Source of the DNA: Petrolisthes cinctipes | Lineage: Eukaryota; Arthropoda; Malacostraca; Decapoda; Porcellanidae | Direction: 5' to 3' | Assembly (NCBI GenBank): GCA_033782935.1 | Contig: JAWQEG010000474.1 | Location: forward strand, 1,302,001-1,366,000 | DNA: 64,000 bases | Part shown: positions 47,601 through 63,787 of the stretch, in pieces | Layout of the letters: each line of letters opens with the position of its first letter | How positions within the stretch are numbered: position 1 is the first letter of the stretch | Notes under the pieces: model-generated | Database searches by the model: none | What the model saw: only the letters and a program-made list of their open reading frames with translations | Told to the model about the DNA's origin: nothing | Program-made: the position numbers and the translations under genes

Positions 47601-50600
47601 TAACACTGAGTAGGCATGTACAGATTGCTTCTGGGACCCCTAAATATCGAATTTTCGGGTGTTTTGGGACTGAATTTGAGATATCGACTTTTTGGCACCT
47701 AAAAGATCGATTTTTAGCATGTTTTTAGCCTATATTTTGAATATATTCTAGCACTGAGTAGGCATGTACAGATTGCTTCTGGGACCCCAAAATATTGAAT
47801 TTTCGGGTGTTTTGAGCCTGAATTTGAGATATAAACGGGTACAGAAGAATCATGCACATATTGACTTTGGGCGCCAAAAATATCGATTTTCAGCATGTTT
47901 TGGGCCTGAATTTTGAAAATACTCTAACACGGAGTAGGCATGTACAGATCGCTTCTGGGATCCCAAAATATCGAATTTTCGGGTGTTTAGGGCCAGAATT
48001 TGAGATATAAACAGGTACAGAAGATGCATTAATATATCGACTTTTGGGCACCTAAAAGATCGATTTTCAGTATGTTTTTAGCCTGTATTTTAAAAATACT
48101 CTAACACGGAGTAGGCATGTACAGATCGTTTCTGGGACCCCTAAATATCGAATTTTCGGGTGTTTTGGGACTGAATTTGAGATATCGACTTTTTGGCACT
48201 TAAAAGATCGATTTTTAGCATGTTTTTAGCCTATATTTTGAAAATATTCTAGCACTGTACAGATTGCTTCTGGGACCCCAAAATATTGAATTTTCGGGTG
48301 TTTTGAGCCTGAATTTGAGATATAAACGGGTACAGAAGATACATGCACATATTGACTTTGGGCATCTAAAATATCGATTTTCAGCATGTTTTGGGCCTGT
48401 ATTTTGAAAATACTCTAACACTGAGTAGGCATGTACAGATTGCTTCTGGGACCCGAAAATATTGAATTTTCGGGTGTTTTGAGCCTGAATTTGAGATATA
48501 AACGGGTACTGAAGATGCATGCACATATCGACTTTTGTGCACCTAAAAGATCGATTTTCAGTATGTTTTGAGCATGTATTTTGAAAATACTCTAACACGG
48601 AGTAGGCATGTACAGATCGCTTCTGGGACCCCTAAATATCGAATTTTCGGGTGTTTTGGGACTGAATTTGAGATATCGACTTTTTGGCACCTAAAAGATC
48701 GATTTTTAGCATGTTTTTAGCCTATATTTTGAAAATATTCTAGCACTGAGTAGGCATGTACAGATTGCTTCTGGGACCCCAAAATATTGAGTTTTCGGGT
48801 GTTTTGAGCCTGAATTTGAGATATAAACGGGTACAGAAGATACATGCACATATTGACTTTGGGCGCCAAAAATATCGATTTTCAGCATGTTTTGGGCCTG
48901 AATTTTGAAAATACTCTAACACGGACTAGGCATGTACAGATCGCTTCTGGGACCCCAAAATATCGAATTTTCGGGTGTTTAGGGCCAGAATTTGAGATAT
49001 AAACGGGTACAGAAGATGCATGCACATATCGACTTTTGGGCACCTAAAAGATCGATTTTCAGTATGTTTTTGGCCTGTATTTTGAAAATACTCTAACACG
49101 GAGTAGGCATGTACAGATCGCTTCTGGGACCCCTAAAAATCGAATTTTCGGGTGTCTTGGGACTGAATTTGAGATATCGACTTTTTGGCACTTAAAAGAT
49201 CGATTTTTAGCATGTTTTTAGCCTATATTTTGAAAATATTCTAGCACTGTACAGATTGCTTCTGGGACCCCAAAATATTGAATTTTCGGGTGTTTTGAGC
49301 CTGAATTTGAGATATAAACGGGTACAGAAGATACATGCACATATTGACTTTGGGAATCTAAAATATCGATTTTCAGCATGTTTTGGGCCTGAATTTTGAA
49401 AATACTCTAACACTGAGTAGGCATGTACAGATTGCTTCTGGGACCCCAAAATATTGAATTTTCGGGTGTTTTGAGCCTGAATTTGAGATATAAACGGGTA
49501 CTGAAGATGCATGCACATATCGACTTTTGTGCACCTAATAGATCGATTTTCAGTATGTTTTGAGCATGTATTTTGAAAATACTCTAACACGGAGTAGGCA
49601 TGTACAGATCGCTTCTGGGACCCCAAAATATCGAATTTTCGGGTGTTTAGGGCCAGAATTTGAGATATAAACGGGTACAGAAGATGCATGCACATATCGA
49701 CTTTTGGGCACCTAAAAGATCGATTTTCAGTATGTTTTTGGCCTGTATTATGAAAATACTCTAACACGGAGTAGGCATGTACAGATACCTTCTGGGACCT
49801 CTAAATATCGAATTTTCGGGTGTTTTGGGACTGAATTTGAGATATCGATTTTTTGGCACCTAAAATGTCGATTTTTAGCATGTTTTTAGCCTATATTTTG
49901 AAAATATTCTAGCACTGTACAGATTGCTTCTGGGACCCCAAAATATTGAATTTTCGGGTGTTTTGAGCCTGAATTTGAGATATAAACGGGTACAGAAGAT
50001 ACATGCACATATTGACTTTGGGCATCTAATATATCGATTTTCAGCATGTTTTGGGCCTGTATTTTGAAAATACTCTAACACTGAGTAGGCATGTACAGAT
50101 CGCTTCTGGGACCCCAAAATATTGAATTTTCGGGTGTTTTGAGCCTGAATTTGAGATATAAACGGGTACTGAAGATGCATGCACATATCGACTTTTGTGC
50201 ACCTAAAAGATCGATTTTCAGTATGTTTTTGGCATGTAATTTGAAAATACTCTAACACGGAGTAGGCATGTACAGATCGCTTCTGGGACCCCTAAATATC
50301 GAATTTTCGGGTGTTTTGGGACTGAATTTGAGATATCGACTTTTTGGCACCTAAAATGTCGATTTTTAGCATATTTTTAGCCTATATTTTGAAAATATTC
50401 TAGCACTGTGTAAGCATGTACAGATTGCTTCTGGGACCCCAAAATATTGAATTTTCGGGTGTTTTGAGCCTGAATTTGAGATATAAACGGGTACAGAAGA
50501 TACATGCACATATTGACTTTGGGCATCTAAAATATCGATTTTCAGCATGTTTTGGGCCTGTATTTTGAAAATACTCTAACACGGAGTAGGCATGTACAGA

Positions 50601-53600
50601 TCGCTTCTGGGACCCCAAAATATTGAATTTTCGGGTGTTTTGAGCCTGAATTTGAGATATAAACGGGTACAGAAGATACATGCACATATTGACTTTGGGC
50701 ACCAAAAATATCGATTTTCAGCATGTTTTGGGCCTGAATTTTGAAAATACTCTAACACGAAGTAGGCATGTACAGATCGCTTCTGGGACCCCAAAATATC
50801 GAATTTTCGGGTGTTTAGGGCCAGAATTTGAGATATAAACGGGTACAGAAGATGCATGCACATATCGACTTTTGGGCACCTAAGAGATCGATTTTCAGTA
50901 TGTTTTTGGCCTGTATTTTGAAAATACTCTAACACGGAGTAGGCATGTACAGATACCTTCTGGGACCTCTAAATATCGAATTTTCGGGTGTTTTGGGACT
51001 GAATTTGAGATATCGATTTTTTGGCACCTAAAATGTCGATTTTTAGCATATTTTTAGCCTATATTTTGAAAATATTCTAGCACTGTGTAAGCATGTACAG
51101 ATTGCTTCTGGGACCCCAAAATATTGAATTTTCGGGTGTTTTGAGCCTGAATTTGAGATATAAACGGGTACAGAAGATACATGCACATATTGACTTTGGG
51201 CATCTAAAATATCGATTTTCAGCATGTTTTGGGCCTGTATTTTGAAAATACTCTAACACTGAGTAGGCATGTACAGATCGCTTCTGGGACCCCAAAATAT
51301 CGAATTTTCGGGTGTTTAGGGCCAGAATTTGAGATATAAACGGGTACAGAAGATGCATGCACATATCGACTTATGGGCACCTAAAAGATCGATTTTCAGT
51401 ATGTTTTTGGCCTGTATTTTGAAAATACTCTAACACGGAGTAAGCATGTACAGACACCTTCTGGGACCTCTAAATATCGAATTTTCGGGTGTTTTGGGAC
51501 TGAATTTGAGATATCGATTTTTTGGCACCTAAAATGTCGATTTTTAGCATGTTTTTAGCCTATTATTTGAAAATATTCTAGCACTGTTTAGGCATGTACA
51601 GATTGATTCTGGGACCCCAAAATATTGAATTTTCGGGTGTTTTGAGCCTGAATTTGAGAAATAAACGGGTACAGAAGATACATGCACATATTGACTTTGG
51701 GCACCAAAAATATCGATTTTCAGCATGTTTTGGGCCTGAATTTTGAAAATACTCTAACACGGAGTAGGCATGTACAGATCGCTTCTGGGACCCCTAAATA
51801 TCGAATTTTCGGGTGTTTTGGGACTGAATTTGAGATATCGACTTTTTGGCACCTAAAATGTCGATTTTTAGCATGTTTTTAGCCTATATTTTGAAAATAT
51901 TCTAGCACTGAGTAGGCATGTACAGATTGCTTCTGGGACCCCAAAATATTGAATTTTCGGGTGTTTTGAGCCTGAATTTGAGATATAAACGGGTACAGAA
52001 GATACATGCACATAATGACTTTGGGCACCAAAAATATCGATTTTCAGCATGTTTTGGGCCTGAATTTTGAAAATACTCTAACACGGAGTAGGCATGTACA
52101 GATCGCTTCTGGGACCCCAAAATATCGAATTTTCGGGTGTTTAGGGCCAGAATTTGAGATATAAACGGGTACAGAAGATGCATGCACATATCGACTTTTG
52201 GGCACCTAAGAGATCGATTTTCAGTATGTTTTTGGCCTGTATTTTGAAAATACTCTAACACGGAGTAGGCATGTACAGATACCTTCTGGGACCTCTAAAT
52301 ATAGAATTTTCGGGTGTTTTGGTACTGAATTTGAGATATCGATTTTTTGGCACCTAAAATGTCGATTTTTAGCATGTTTTTAGCCTATATTTTGAAAATA
52401 TTCTAGCACTGTGTAGGCATGTACAGATTGCTTCTGGGACCCCAAAATATTGAATTTTCGGGTGTTTTGAGCCTGAATTTGAGATATAAACGGGTACAGA
52501 AGATACATGCACATATTGACTTTGGGCATCTAAAATATCGATTTTCAGCATGTTTTGGGCCAGTATTTTGAAAATACTCTAACACTGAGTAGGCATGTAC
52601 AGATTGCTTCTGGGACCCCAAAATATTGAATTATCGGGTGTTTTGAGCGTGAATTTGAGATATAAACGGGTACAGATGATGCATGCACATATCGACTTTT
52701 GGGCACCTAAAAGATCGATTTTCAGTATGTTTTTGGCCTGTATTTTGAAAATACTCTAACACGGAGTAAGCATGTACAGATACCTTCTGGGACCTCTAAT
52801 TATCGAATTTTCTGGAGTTTTGGGACTGAATTTGAGATATCGATTTTTTGGCACCTAAAATGTCGATTTTTAGCATATTTTTAGCCTATATTTTGAAAAT
52901 ATTCTAGCACTGTGTAGGCATGTACAGATTGCTTCTGGGACCCCAAAATATTGAATTTTCGGGTGTTTTGAGCCTGAATTTGAGATATAAACGGGTACAG
53001 AAGATACATGCACATATTGACTTTTGTCATCTAAAATATCGATTTTCAGCATGTTTTGGGCCTGTATTTTGAAAATACTCTAACACTGAGTAGGCATGTA
53101 CAGATTGCTTCTGGGACCCCAAAATCTTGAATTTTCGGGTGTTTTGAGCCTGAATTTGAGATATAAACGGGTACAGAAGATACATGCACATATTGACTTT
53201 GGGCGCCAGAAATATCGATTTTCAGCATGTTTTGGGCCTGAATTTTGAAAATACTCTAACACGGAGTAGGCATGTACAGATCGCTTCTGGGACCCCAAAA
53301 TATCGAATTTTCGGGTATTTAGGGCCAGAATTTGAGATATAAACGGGTACAGAAGATGCATGCACATATCGACTTTTGGGCACCTAAAAGATCGATTTTC
53401 AGTATGTTTTTGGCCTGTATTTTGAAAATACTCTAACACGGAGTAGGCATGTACAGATCGCTTCTGGGACCCCTAAATATCGAATTTTCGGGTGTTTTGG
53501 GACTGAATTTGAGATATCGACTTTTTGGCACTTAAAAGATCGATTTTTAGCATGTTTTTAGCCTATATTTTGAAAATATTCTAGCACTGTACAGATTGCT

Positions 53601-56600
53601 TCTGGGACCCCAAAATATTGAATTTTCGGGTGTTTTGAGCCTGAATTTGAGATATAAACGGGTACAGAAGATACATGCACATATTGACTTTGGGCATCTA
53701 AAATATCGATTTTCAGCATGTTTTGGCCCTGTATTTTGAAAATACTCTAACACTGAATAGGCATGTACAGATTGCTTCTGGGACCCCAAAATATTGAATT
53801 TTCGGGTGTTTTGAGCCTGAATTTGAGATATAAACGGGTACAGAAGATGCATGCACATATCGACTTTTGTGCACCTAAAAGATCGATTTTCAGTATGTTT
53901 TGAGCCTGTATTTTGAAAATACTCTAACACGGAGTAGGCATGTACAGATACCTTCTGGGACCTCTAAATATTGAATTTTCGGGTGTTTTGGGAATGAATT
54001 TGAGATATCGATTTTTTGGCACCTATAATGTCGATTTTTAGCATGTTTTTAGCCTATATTTTGAAAATATTCTATCACTGTGTAGGCATGTACAGATTGC
54101 TTCTGGGACCCCAAAATATTGAATTTTCGGGTGTTTTGGGACTGAATTTGAGATATCGATTTTTTGGCACCTATAATGTCGATTTTTAGCATGTTTTTAG
54201 CCTATATTTTGAAAATATTCTAGCACTGTGTAGGCATGTACAGATTGCTTCTGGGACCCCAAAATATTGAATTTTCGGGTGTTTTGATCCTGAATTTGAG
54301 ATATAAACGGGTACAGAAGATACATGCACATATTGACTTTGGGCATCTAAAATATCGATTTTCAGTATGTTTTGAGCCTGTATTTTGAAAATACTCTAAC
54401 ACGGAGTAGGCATGTACAGATCGCTTCTGGGACCCCTAAATATCGAATTTTCGGGTGTTTGGAACTGAATTTGAGATATCGACTTTTTGGCACCTAAAAG
54501 ATCGATTTTTAGCATGTTTTTAGCCTATATTTTGAAAATATTCTAGCACTGAGTAAGCATGTACAGATTACTTCTGGGACCCCAAAATATTGAATTTTCG
54601 GGGGTTTTGAGCCTGAATTTGAGATATAAACGGGTACAGAAGATACATGCACATATTGACTTTGGGCACCAAAAATATCGATTTTCAGCATGTTTTGGGC
54701 CTGAATTTTGAAAATACTCTAACACGGAGTAGGCATGTACAGATCGCTTCTGGGACCCCAAAATATCGAATTTTCGGGTGTTTAGGGCCAGAATTTGAGA
54801 TATAAACGGGTACAGAAGATGCATGCACATATCGACTTTTGGGCACTTAAAAGATCGATTTTCAGTATGTTTTTGGCCTGTATTTTGAAAATACTCTAAC
54901 ACGGAGTAGGCATGTACAGATACCTTCTGGGACCTTTAAATACCGAATTTTCGGGTGTTTTGGGACTGAATTTGAGATATCGATTTTTTGGCACCTAAAA
55001 TGTCGATTTTTAGCATGTTTTGGGCCTGTATTTTGAAAATACTCTAACACTGAGTAGGCATGTACAGATTGCTTCTGGGACCCCAAAATATCGAATTTTC
55101 GGGTGTTTTGAGCCTGAATTTCAGATATAAACGGGTACAGAAGATACATGCACATATTGACTTTGGGCACCAAAAATATCGATTTGCAGCATGTTTTGGG
55201 CCTGAATTTTGAAAATACTCTAACACGGAGTAGGCATGTACAGATCGCTTCTGAGAAACCAAAATATCGAATTTTCGGGTGTTTAGGGCCAGAATTTGAA
55301 ATATAAACGGGTACAGAAGATGCATGCACATATCGACTTTTGGGCACCTAAAAGATCGATTTTCAGTATGTTTTTGGCTTGTATTTTGAAAATACTCTAA
55401 CACGGAGTAGGCATGTACAGATACCTTCTGGGACCTCTAAATATCGAATTTTCGGGTGTTTTGGGACTGAATTTGAGATATCGATTTTTTGGCACCTAAA
55501 ATGTCGATTTTTAGCATGTTTTTAGCCTATATTTTGAAAATATTCTAGCACTGTGTAGGCATGTACAGATTGCTTCTGGGACCCCAAAATATTGAATTTT
55601 CGGGTGTTTTGAGCCTGAATTTGAGATATAAACGGGTACAGAAGATACATGCACATATTGACTTTGGGCATCTAAAATATCGATTTTCAGTATGTTTTGA
55701 GCCTGTATTTTGAAAATACTCTAACACGGAGTAGGCATGTACAGATCGCTTCTGGGACCCCTAAATATTGAATTTTCGGGTGTTTTGGGACTGAATTTGA
55801 GATATAAACGGGTACTGAAGATGCATGCACATATCGACTTTTGTGCACCTAAAAGATCGATTTTCAGTATGTTTTGAGCATGTATTTTGAAAATACTCTA
55901 ACACGGAGTAGGCATGTACAGATTGCTTCTGGGACCCCAAAATATTGAATTTTCGGGTGTTTTGAGCCCGAATTTGAGATATAAACGGGTACAGAAGATA
56001 CATGCACATATTGACTTTGGGCACCAAAAATATCGATTTTCAGCATGTTTTGGGCCTGAATTTTGAAAATACTCTAACACGGAGTAGGCATGTACAGATC
56101 GCTTCTGGGACCCCAAAATATCGAATTTTCGAGTGTTTAGGGCCAGATTTTGAGATATAAACGGGTACAGAAGATGCATGCACATATCGACTTTTGGGCA
56201 CCTAAAAGATCTATTTTCAGTATGTTTTTGGCCTGTATTTTGAAAATACTCTAACACGGAGTAGGCATGTACAGATACCTTCTGGGACCTCTAAATATCG
56301 AATTTTCGGGTGTTTTGGGACTGACTTTGAGATATCGATTTTTTGGCACCTAAAATATCGATTTTCAGCATGTTTTTAGCCTATATTTTGAAAATATTCT
56401 AGCACTGTGTAGGCATGTACAGATTGCTTCTGGGACCCCAAAATATTGAATTTTCGGGTGTTTTGAGCCTGAATTTGAGATATAAACGGGTACAGAAGAT
56501 ACATGCACATATTGACTTTGGGCATCTAAAATATCGATTTTCAGCATGTTTTGGGCCTGTAATTTGAAAATACTCTAACACTGAGTAGGCATGTACAGAT

Positions 56601-59600
56601 TGCTTCTGGGACCCCAAAATATTGAATTTTCGGGTGTTTTGAGCCTGAATTTGAGATATTAACGGGTACTGAAGATGCATGCACATATCGACTTTTGTGC
56701 ACCTAAAAGATCGATTTTCAGTATGTTTTGAGCATGTATTTTGAAAATACTCTAACACGGAGTAGGCATGTACAGATCGCTTCTGGGACCCCTAAATATC
56801 GAATTTTCGGGTGTTTTGGGACTGAATTTGAGATATCGACTTTTTGGCACCTAAAAGATCGATTTTTAGCATGTTTTTAGCCTATATTTTGAAAATATTC
56901 TAGCACTGTACAGATTGCTTCTGGGACCCCAAAATATTGAATTTTCGGGTGTTTTGAGCCTGAATATAAGATATAAACGGGTACAGAAGATACATGCACA
57001 TATTGACTTTGGGCACCAAAAATATCGATTTTCAGCATGTTTTGGGCCTGAATTTTGAAAATACTCTAACACGGAGTAGGCATGTACAGATACCTTCTGG
57101 GACCTCTAAATATCGAATTTTCGGGTGTTTTGGGACTGACTTTGAGATATCGATTTTTTGGCACCTAAAATATCGATTTTTAGCATGTTTTTAGCCTATA
57201 TTTTGAAAATATTCTAGCACTGTGTAGGCATGTACAGATTGCTTCTGGGACCCCAAAATATTGAATTTTCGGGTGTTTTGAGCCTGAATTTGAGATATAA
57301 ACGGGTACAGAAGATACATGCACATATTGACTTTGGGCATCTAAAATATCGATTTTCAGCATGTTTTGGGCCTGTAATTTGAAAATACTCTAACACTGAG
57401 TAGGCATGTACAGATTGCTTCTGGGACCCCAAAATATTGAATTTTCGGGTGTTTTGAGCCCGAATTTGAGATATTAACGGGTACTGAAGATGCATGCACA
57501 TATCGACTTTTGTGCACCTAAAAGATCGATTTTCAGTATGTTTTGAGCATGTATTTTGAAAATACTCTAACACGGAGTAGGCATGTACAGATCGCTTCTG
57601 GGACCCCTAAATATCGAATTTTCGGGTGTTTTGGGACTGAATTTGAGATATCGACTTTTTGGCACCTAAAAGATCGATTTTTAGCATGTTTTTAGCCTAT
57701 ATTTTGAAAATATTCTAGCACTGTACAGATTGCTTCTGGGACCCCAAAATATTGAATTTTCGGGTGTTTTGAGCCTGAATTTAAGATATAAACGGGTACA
57801 GAAGATACATGCACATTTGACTTTGGGCACCAAAAATATCGATTTTCAGCATGTTTTGGGCCTGAATTTTGAAAATACTCTAACACGGAGTAGGCATGTA
57901 CAGATCGCTTCTGGGACCCCAAAATATTGAATTTTCGGGTGTTTAGGGCCAGAATTTGAGATATAAAAGGGTACAGAAGATGCATGCACATATCGACTTT
58001 TGGGCACCTAAAAGATCGATTTTCAGTATGTTTTTGGCCTGTATTTTGAAAATACTCTAACACGGAGTAGGCATGTACAGATACCTTCTGGAACCTCTAA
58101 ATATCGAATTTTCGGGTGTTTTGGGACTGAATTTGAGATATCGATTTTTTGGCACCTAAAAGATCGATTTTCAGCATGTTTTTTGCCTATATTTTGAAAA
58201 TATTCTAGCACTGTGTAGGCATGTACAGATTGCTTCTGGGACCCCAAAATATTGAATTTTCGGGTGTTTTGAGCCTGAATTTGAGATATAAACGGGTACA
58301 GAAGATACATGCACATATTGACTTTGGGCATCTAAAATATCGATTTTCAGCATGTTTTGGGCCTGTATTTTGAAAATACTCTAACACGGAGTAGGCATGT
58401 ACAGATACCTTCTGGGACCTCTAAATATCGAATTTTCGGGTGTTTTGGGACTGAATTTGAGATATCGATTTTTTGGCACCTAAAATGTCGATTTTCAGCA
58501 TGTTTTTTTTTCCTATATTTTGAAAATATTCTAGCACTGTGTAGGCATGTACAGATTGCTTCTGGGACCCCTAAATATCGAATTTTCGGGTGTTTTGGGA
58601 CTGAATTTGAGATATCGACTTTTTGGCACCTAAAAGATCGATTTTTAGCATGTTTTTAGCCTATATTTTGAAAATATTCTAGCACTGTACAGATTGCTTC
58701 TGGGACCCCAAAATATTGAATTTTCGGGTGTTTTGAGCCTGAATTTAAGATATAAACGGGTACAGAAGATACATGCACATATGACTTTGGGCACCAAAAA
58801 TATCGATTTTCAGCATGTTTTGGGCCTGAATTTTGAAAATACTCTAACACGGAGTAGGCATGTACAGATCGCTTCTGGGACCCCAAAATATCGAATTTTC
58901 GGGTGTTTAGGGCCAGAATTTGAGATATAAACGGGTACAGAAGATGCATGCACATATCGACTTTTGGGCACCTAAAAGATCGATTTTCAGTATGTTTTTT
59001 GCCTGTATTTTGAAAATACTCTAACACGGAGTAGGCATGTACAGATACCTTCTGGAACCTCTAAATATCGAATTTTCGGGTGTTTTGGGACTGAATTTGA
59101 GATATCGATTTTTTGGCACCTAAAAGATCGATTTTCAGCATGTTTTTTGCCTATATTTTGAAAATATTCTAGCACTGTGTAGGCATGTACAGATTGCTTC
59201 TGGGACCCCAAAATATTGAATTTTCGGGTGTTTTGAGCCTGAATTTGAGATATAAACGGGTACAGAAGATACATGCACATATTGACTTTGGGCATCTAAA
59301 ATATCGATTTTCAGCATGTTTTTAGTCTATATTTTGAAAATATTCTAGCACTGTGTAGGCATGTACAGATTGCTTCTGGGACCCCAAAATATTGAATTTT
59401 CGGGTGTTTTGAGCCTGAATTTGAGATATAAACGGGTACTGAAGATGCATGCACATATCGACTTTTGTGCACCTAAAAGATCGATTTTCAGTATGTTTTG
59501 AGCATGTATTTTGAAAATACTCTAACACGGAGTAGGCATGTACAGATCGCTTCTGGGACCCCTAAATATCGAATTTTAGGGTGTTTTGGGACTGAATTTG

Positions 59601-62600
59601 AGATATCGACTTTTTGGCACCTAAAAGATCGATTTTTAGCATGTTTTTAGCCTATATTTTGAAAATATTCAAGCACTGAGTAGGCATGTACAGATCGATT
59701 CTGGGACCCCAAAATATCGAATTTTCGGGTGTTTTGAGCCTGAATTTGAGATATAAACGGGTACTGAAGATGCATGCACATATCGACTTTTGTGCACCTA
59801 AAAGATCGATTTTCAGTATGTTTTGAGCATGTATTTTGAAAATACTCTAACACGGAGTAGGCATGTACAGATCGCTTCTGGGACCCCAAAATATTGAATT
59901 TTCGGGTGTTTTGAGCCTGAATTTGAGATATAAACGGGTACAGAAGATACATGCACATATTGACTTTGGGCACCAAAAATATCGATTTTCAGCATGTTTT
60001 TGGCCTGTATTTTGAAAATACTCTAACACGGAGTAGGCATGTACAGATACCTTCTGGGACCTCTAAATATCGAATTTTCGGGTGTTTTGGGACTGAATTT
60101 GAGATATCGATTTTTTGGCACCTAAAATGTCGATTTTTAGCATGTTTTTAGCCTATATTTTGAAAATATTCTAGCACTGTGTAGGCATGTACAGATTGCT
60201 TCTGGGGCCCCAAAATATTGAATTTTCGGGTGTTTTGAGCCTGAATTTGAGATATAAACGGGTACAGAAGATACATGCACATATTGACTTTGGGCATCTA
60301 AAATATCGATTTTCAGCATGTTTTGGGCCTGTATTTTTAAAATACTCTAACACTGAGTAGGCATGTACAGATTGCTTCTGGGACCCCAAAATATTGAATT
60401 TTCGGGTGTTTTGAGACTGAATTTGAGATATTAAAGGGTACTGAAGATACATGCACATATCGACTTTTGTGCACCTAAAAGATCAATTTTCAGTATGTTT
60501 TGAGCATGTATTTTGAAAATACTCTAACACGGAGTAGGCATGTACAGATCGCTTCTGGGACCCCTAAATATCGAATTTTCGGGTGTTTTGGGACTGAATT
60601 TGAGATATCGACTTTTTGGCACCTAAAAGATCGATTTTTAGCATGTTTTTAGCATATATTTTGAAAATATTCTAGCACTGTACAGATTGCTTCTGGGCCC
60701 CCAAAATATTGAATTTTCGGGTGTTTTGAGCCTGAATTTGAGATATAAACGGGTACAGAAGATACATGCACATATTGACTTTGGGCACCAAAAATATCGA
60801 TTTTCAGCATGTTTTGGGCCTGAATTTTGAAAATACTCTAACACGGAGTAGGCATGTACAGATCGCTTCTGGGACCCCAAAATATCGAATTTTCGGGTGT
60901 TTAGGGCCTGAATTTGAGATATAAACGGGTACAGAAGATGCATGCACATATCGACTTTTGGGCACCTAAAAGATCGATTTTCAGCATGTTTTTGGCCTGT
61001 ATTTTGAAAATACTCTAACACGGAGTAGGCATGTACAGATACCTTCTGGGACCTCTAAATATCGAATTTTCGGGTGTTTTGGGACTGAATTTGAGATATC
61101 GATTTTTTGGCACCTAAAATGTCGATTTTCAGCATGTTTTTTTTTCCTATATTTTGAAAATATTCTAGCACTGTGTAGGCATGTACAGATTGCTTCTGGG
61201 ACCCCAAAATATTGAATTTTCGGGTGTTTTGAGCCTGAATTTGAGATATAAACGGGGACAGATGATACATGCACATATTGACTTTGGGCATCTAAAATAT
61301 CGATTTTCAGCATGTTTTGGGCCTGTATTTTGAAAATACTCTAACACTGAGTAGGCATGTACAGATTGCTTCTCGGACCCCAAAATATTGAATTTTCGGG
61401 TGTTTTGAGCCTGAATTTGAGATATAAACGGGTACTGAAGATGCATGCACATATCGACTTTTGTGCACCTAAAAGATCGATTTTCAGTATGTTTTGAGCA
61501 TGTATTTTGAAAATACTCTAACACGGAGTAGGCATGTACAGATCGCTTCTGGGACCCCTAAATATCGAATTTTAGGGTGTTTTGGGACTGAATTTGAGAT
61601 ATCAACTTTTTGGCACGTAAAAGATCGATTTTTAGCATGTTTTTAGCCTATATTTTGAAAATATTCTAGCACTGAGTATGCATGTACAGATTGCTTCTGG
61701 GACCCCAAAATATTGAATTTTCGGGTGTTTTGAGCCTGAATTTGAGATATAAACGGGTACAGAAGATACATGCACATATTGACTTTGGGCACCAAAAATA
61801 TCGATTTTCAGCATGTTTTGGGCCTGAATTTTGAAAATACTCTAACACGGAGTAGGCATGTGCAGATCGCTTCTGGGACCCCAAAATATCGAATTTTCGG
61901 GTGTTTAGGGCCAGAATTTGAGATATAAACGGGTACAGAAGATGCATGCACATATCGACTCTTGGGCACCTAAAAGATCGATTTTCAGTATGTTTTTGGC
62001 CTGTATTTTGAAAATACTCTAACACGGAGTAGGCATGTACAGATACCTTCTGGGACCTCTAAATATCGAATTTTCGGGTGTTTTGGGACTGAATTTGAGA
62101 TATCGATTTTTTGGCACCTAAAATATCAATTTTCAGCATGTTTTTAGCCTATATTTTGAAAATATTCTAGCACTGTGTAGGCATGTACAGATTGCTTCTG
62201 GGACCCCAAAATATTGAATTTTCGGGTGTTTTGAGCCTGAATTTGAGATATAAACGGGTACTGAAGATGCATGCACATATCGACTTTTGTGCACCTAAAA
62301 GATCGATTTTCAGTATGTTTTGAGCATGTATTTTGAAAATACTCTAATACGGAGTAGGCATGTACAGATCGCTTCTGGGACCCCTAAATATCGAATTTTC
62401 GGGTGTTTTGGGACTGAATTTGAGATATCGACTTTTTGGCACCTAAAAGATCGATTTTTAGCATGTTTTTAGCATATATTTTGAAAATATTCTAGCACTG
62501 TACAGATTGCTTCTGGGACTTAAAAATATTGAATTTTCGGGTGTTTTGAGCCTGAATTTAAGATATAAACGGGTACAGAAGATACATGCACATATTAACT

Positions 62601-63787
62601 TTGGGCACCAAAAATATCGATTTTCAGCATGTTTTGGGCCTGAATTTTGAAAAAACTCTAACACGGAGTAGGCATGTACAGATCGCTTCTGGGACCCCAA
62701 AATATCGAATTTTCGGGTGTTTAGGGCCAGAATTTGAGATATAAACGGGTACAGAAGATGCATGCACATATCGACTTTTGGGCACCTAAAAGATCGATTT
62801 TCAGTATGTTTTTGGCCTGTATTTTGAAAATACTCTAACACGGAGTAGGCATGTACAGATACCTTCTGGGACCTCTAAATATCGAATTTTCGGGTGTTTT
62901 GGGACTGAATTTGAGATATCGACTTTTTGGCACCTAAAATGTCGATTTTTAGCATGTTTTTAGCCTATATTTTGAAAATATTCTAGCACTGTGTAGGCAT
63001 GTACAGATTGCTTCTGGGACCCCAAAATATTGAATTTTCGGGTGTTTTGAGCCTGAATTTGAGATATAAACGGGTACTGAAGATGCATGCACATATCGAC
63101 TTTTGTGCACCTAAAAGATCGATTTTCAGTATGTTTTGAGCATGTATTTTGAAAATACTCTAACACGGAGTAGGCATGTACAGATCGCTTCTGGGACCCC
63201 TAAATATCGAGTTTTAGGGTGTTTTGGGACTGAATTTGAGATATCGACTTTTTGGCACCTAAAAGATCGATTTTTAGCATGTTTTTAGCCTATATTTTGA
63301 AAATATTCAAGCACTGAGTAGGCATGTACAGATCGATTCTGGGACCCCAAAATATCGAATTTTCGGGTGTTTTGAGCCTGAATTTGAGATATAAACGGGT
63401 ACTGAAGATGCATGCACATATCGACTTTTGTGCACCTAAAAGATCGATTTTCAGTATGTTTTGAGCATGTATTTTGAAAATACTCTAACACGGAGTAGGC
63501 ATGTACAGATCGCTTCTGGGACCCCAAAATATTGAATTTTCGGGTGTTTTGAGCCTGAATTTGAGATATAAACGGGTACAGAAGATACATGCACATATTG
63601 ACTTTGGGCACCAAAAATATCGATTTTCAGCATGTTTTTGGCCTGTATTTTGAAAATACTCTAACACGGAGTAGGCATGTACAGATACCTTCTGGGACCT
63701 CTAAATATCGAATTTTCGGGTGTTTTGGGACTGAATTTGAGATATCGATTTTTTGGCACCTAAAATGTCGATTTTTAGCATGTTTTT
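38614..63787. repeat. 25,174 bp tandem duplication, copy 2
   Basis: Immediate head-to-tail copy of about 13440-38613. Sub-blocks map by adding 25,174: trimers at 40138-41640, the 1,316 bp pair at 46442 and 47758, chimeric monomers at 54082-54229 and 55731-55907, the 815 bp pentamers from 56409, the T9 runs at 58503-58511 and 61137-61145, and the 3,638 bp unit from 59355. Near its start is a C-to-G change at 38666 (CTTGTGGG for CTTCTGGG). No gene was found in it. Confidence 0.93.
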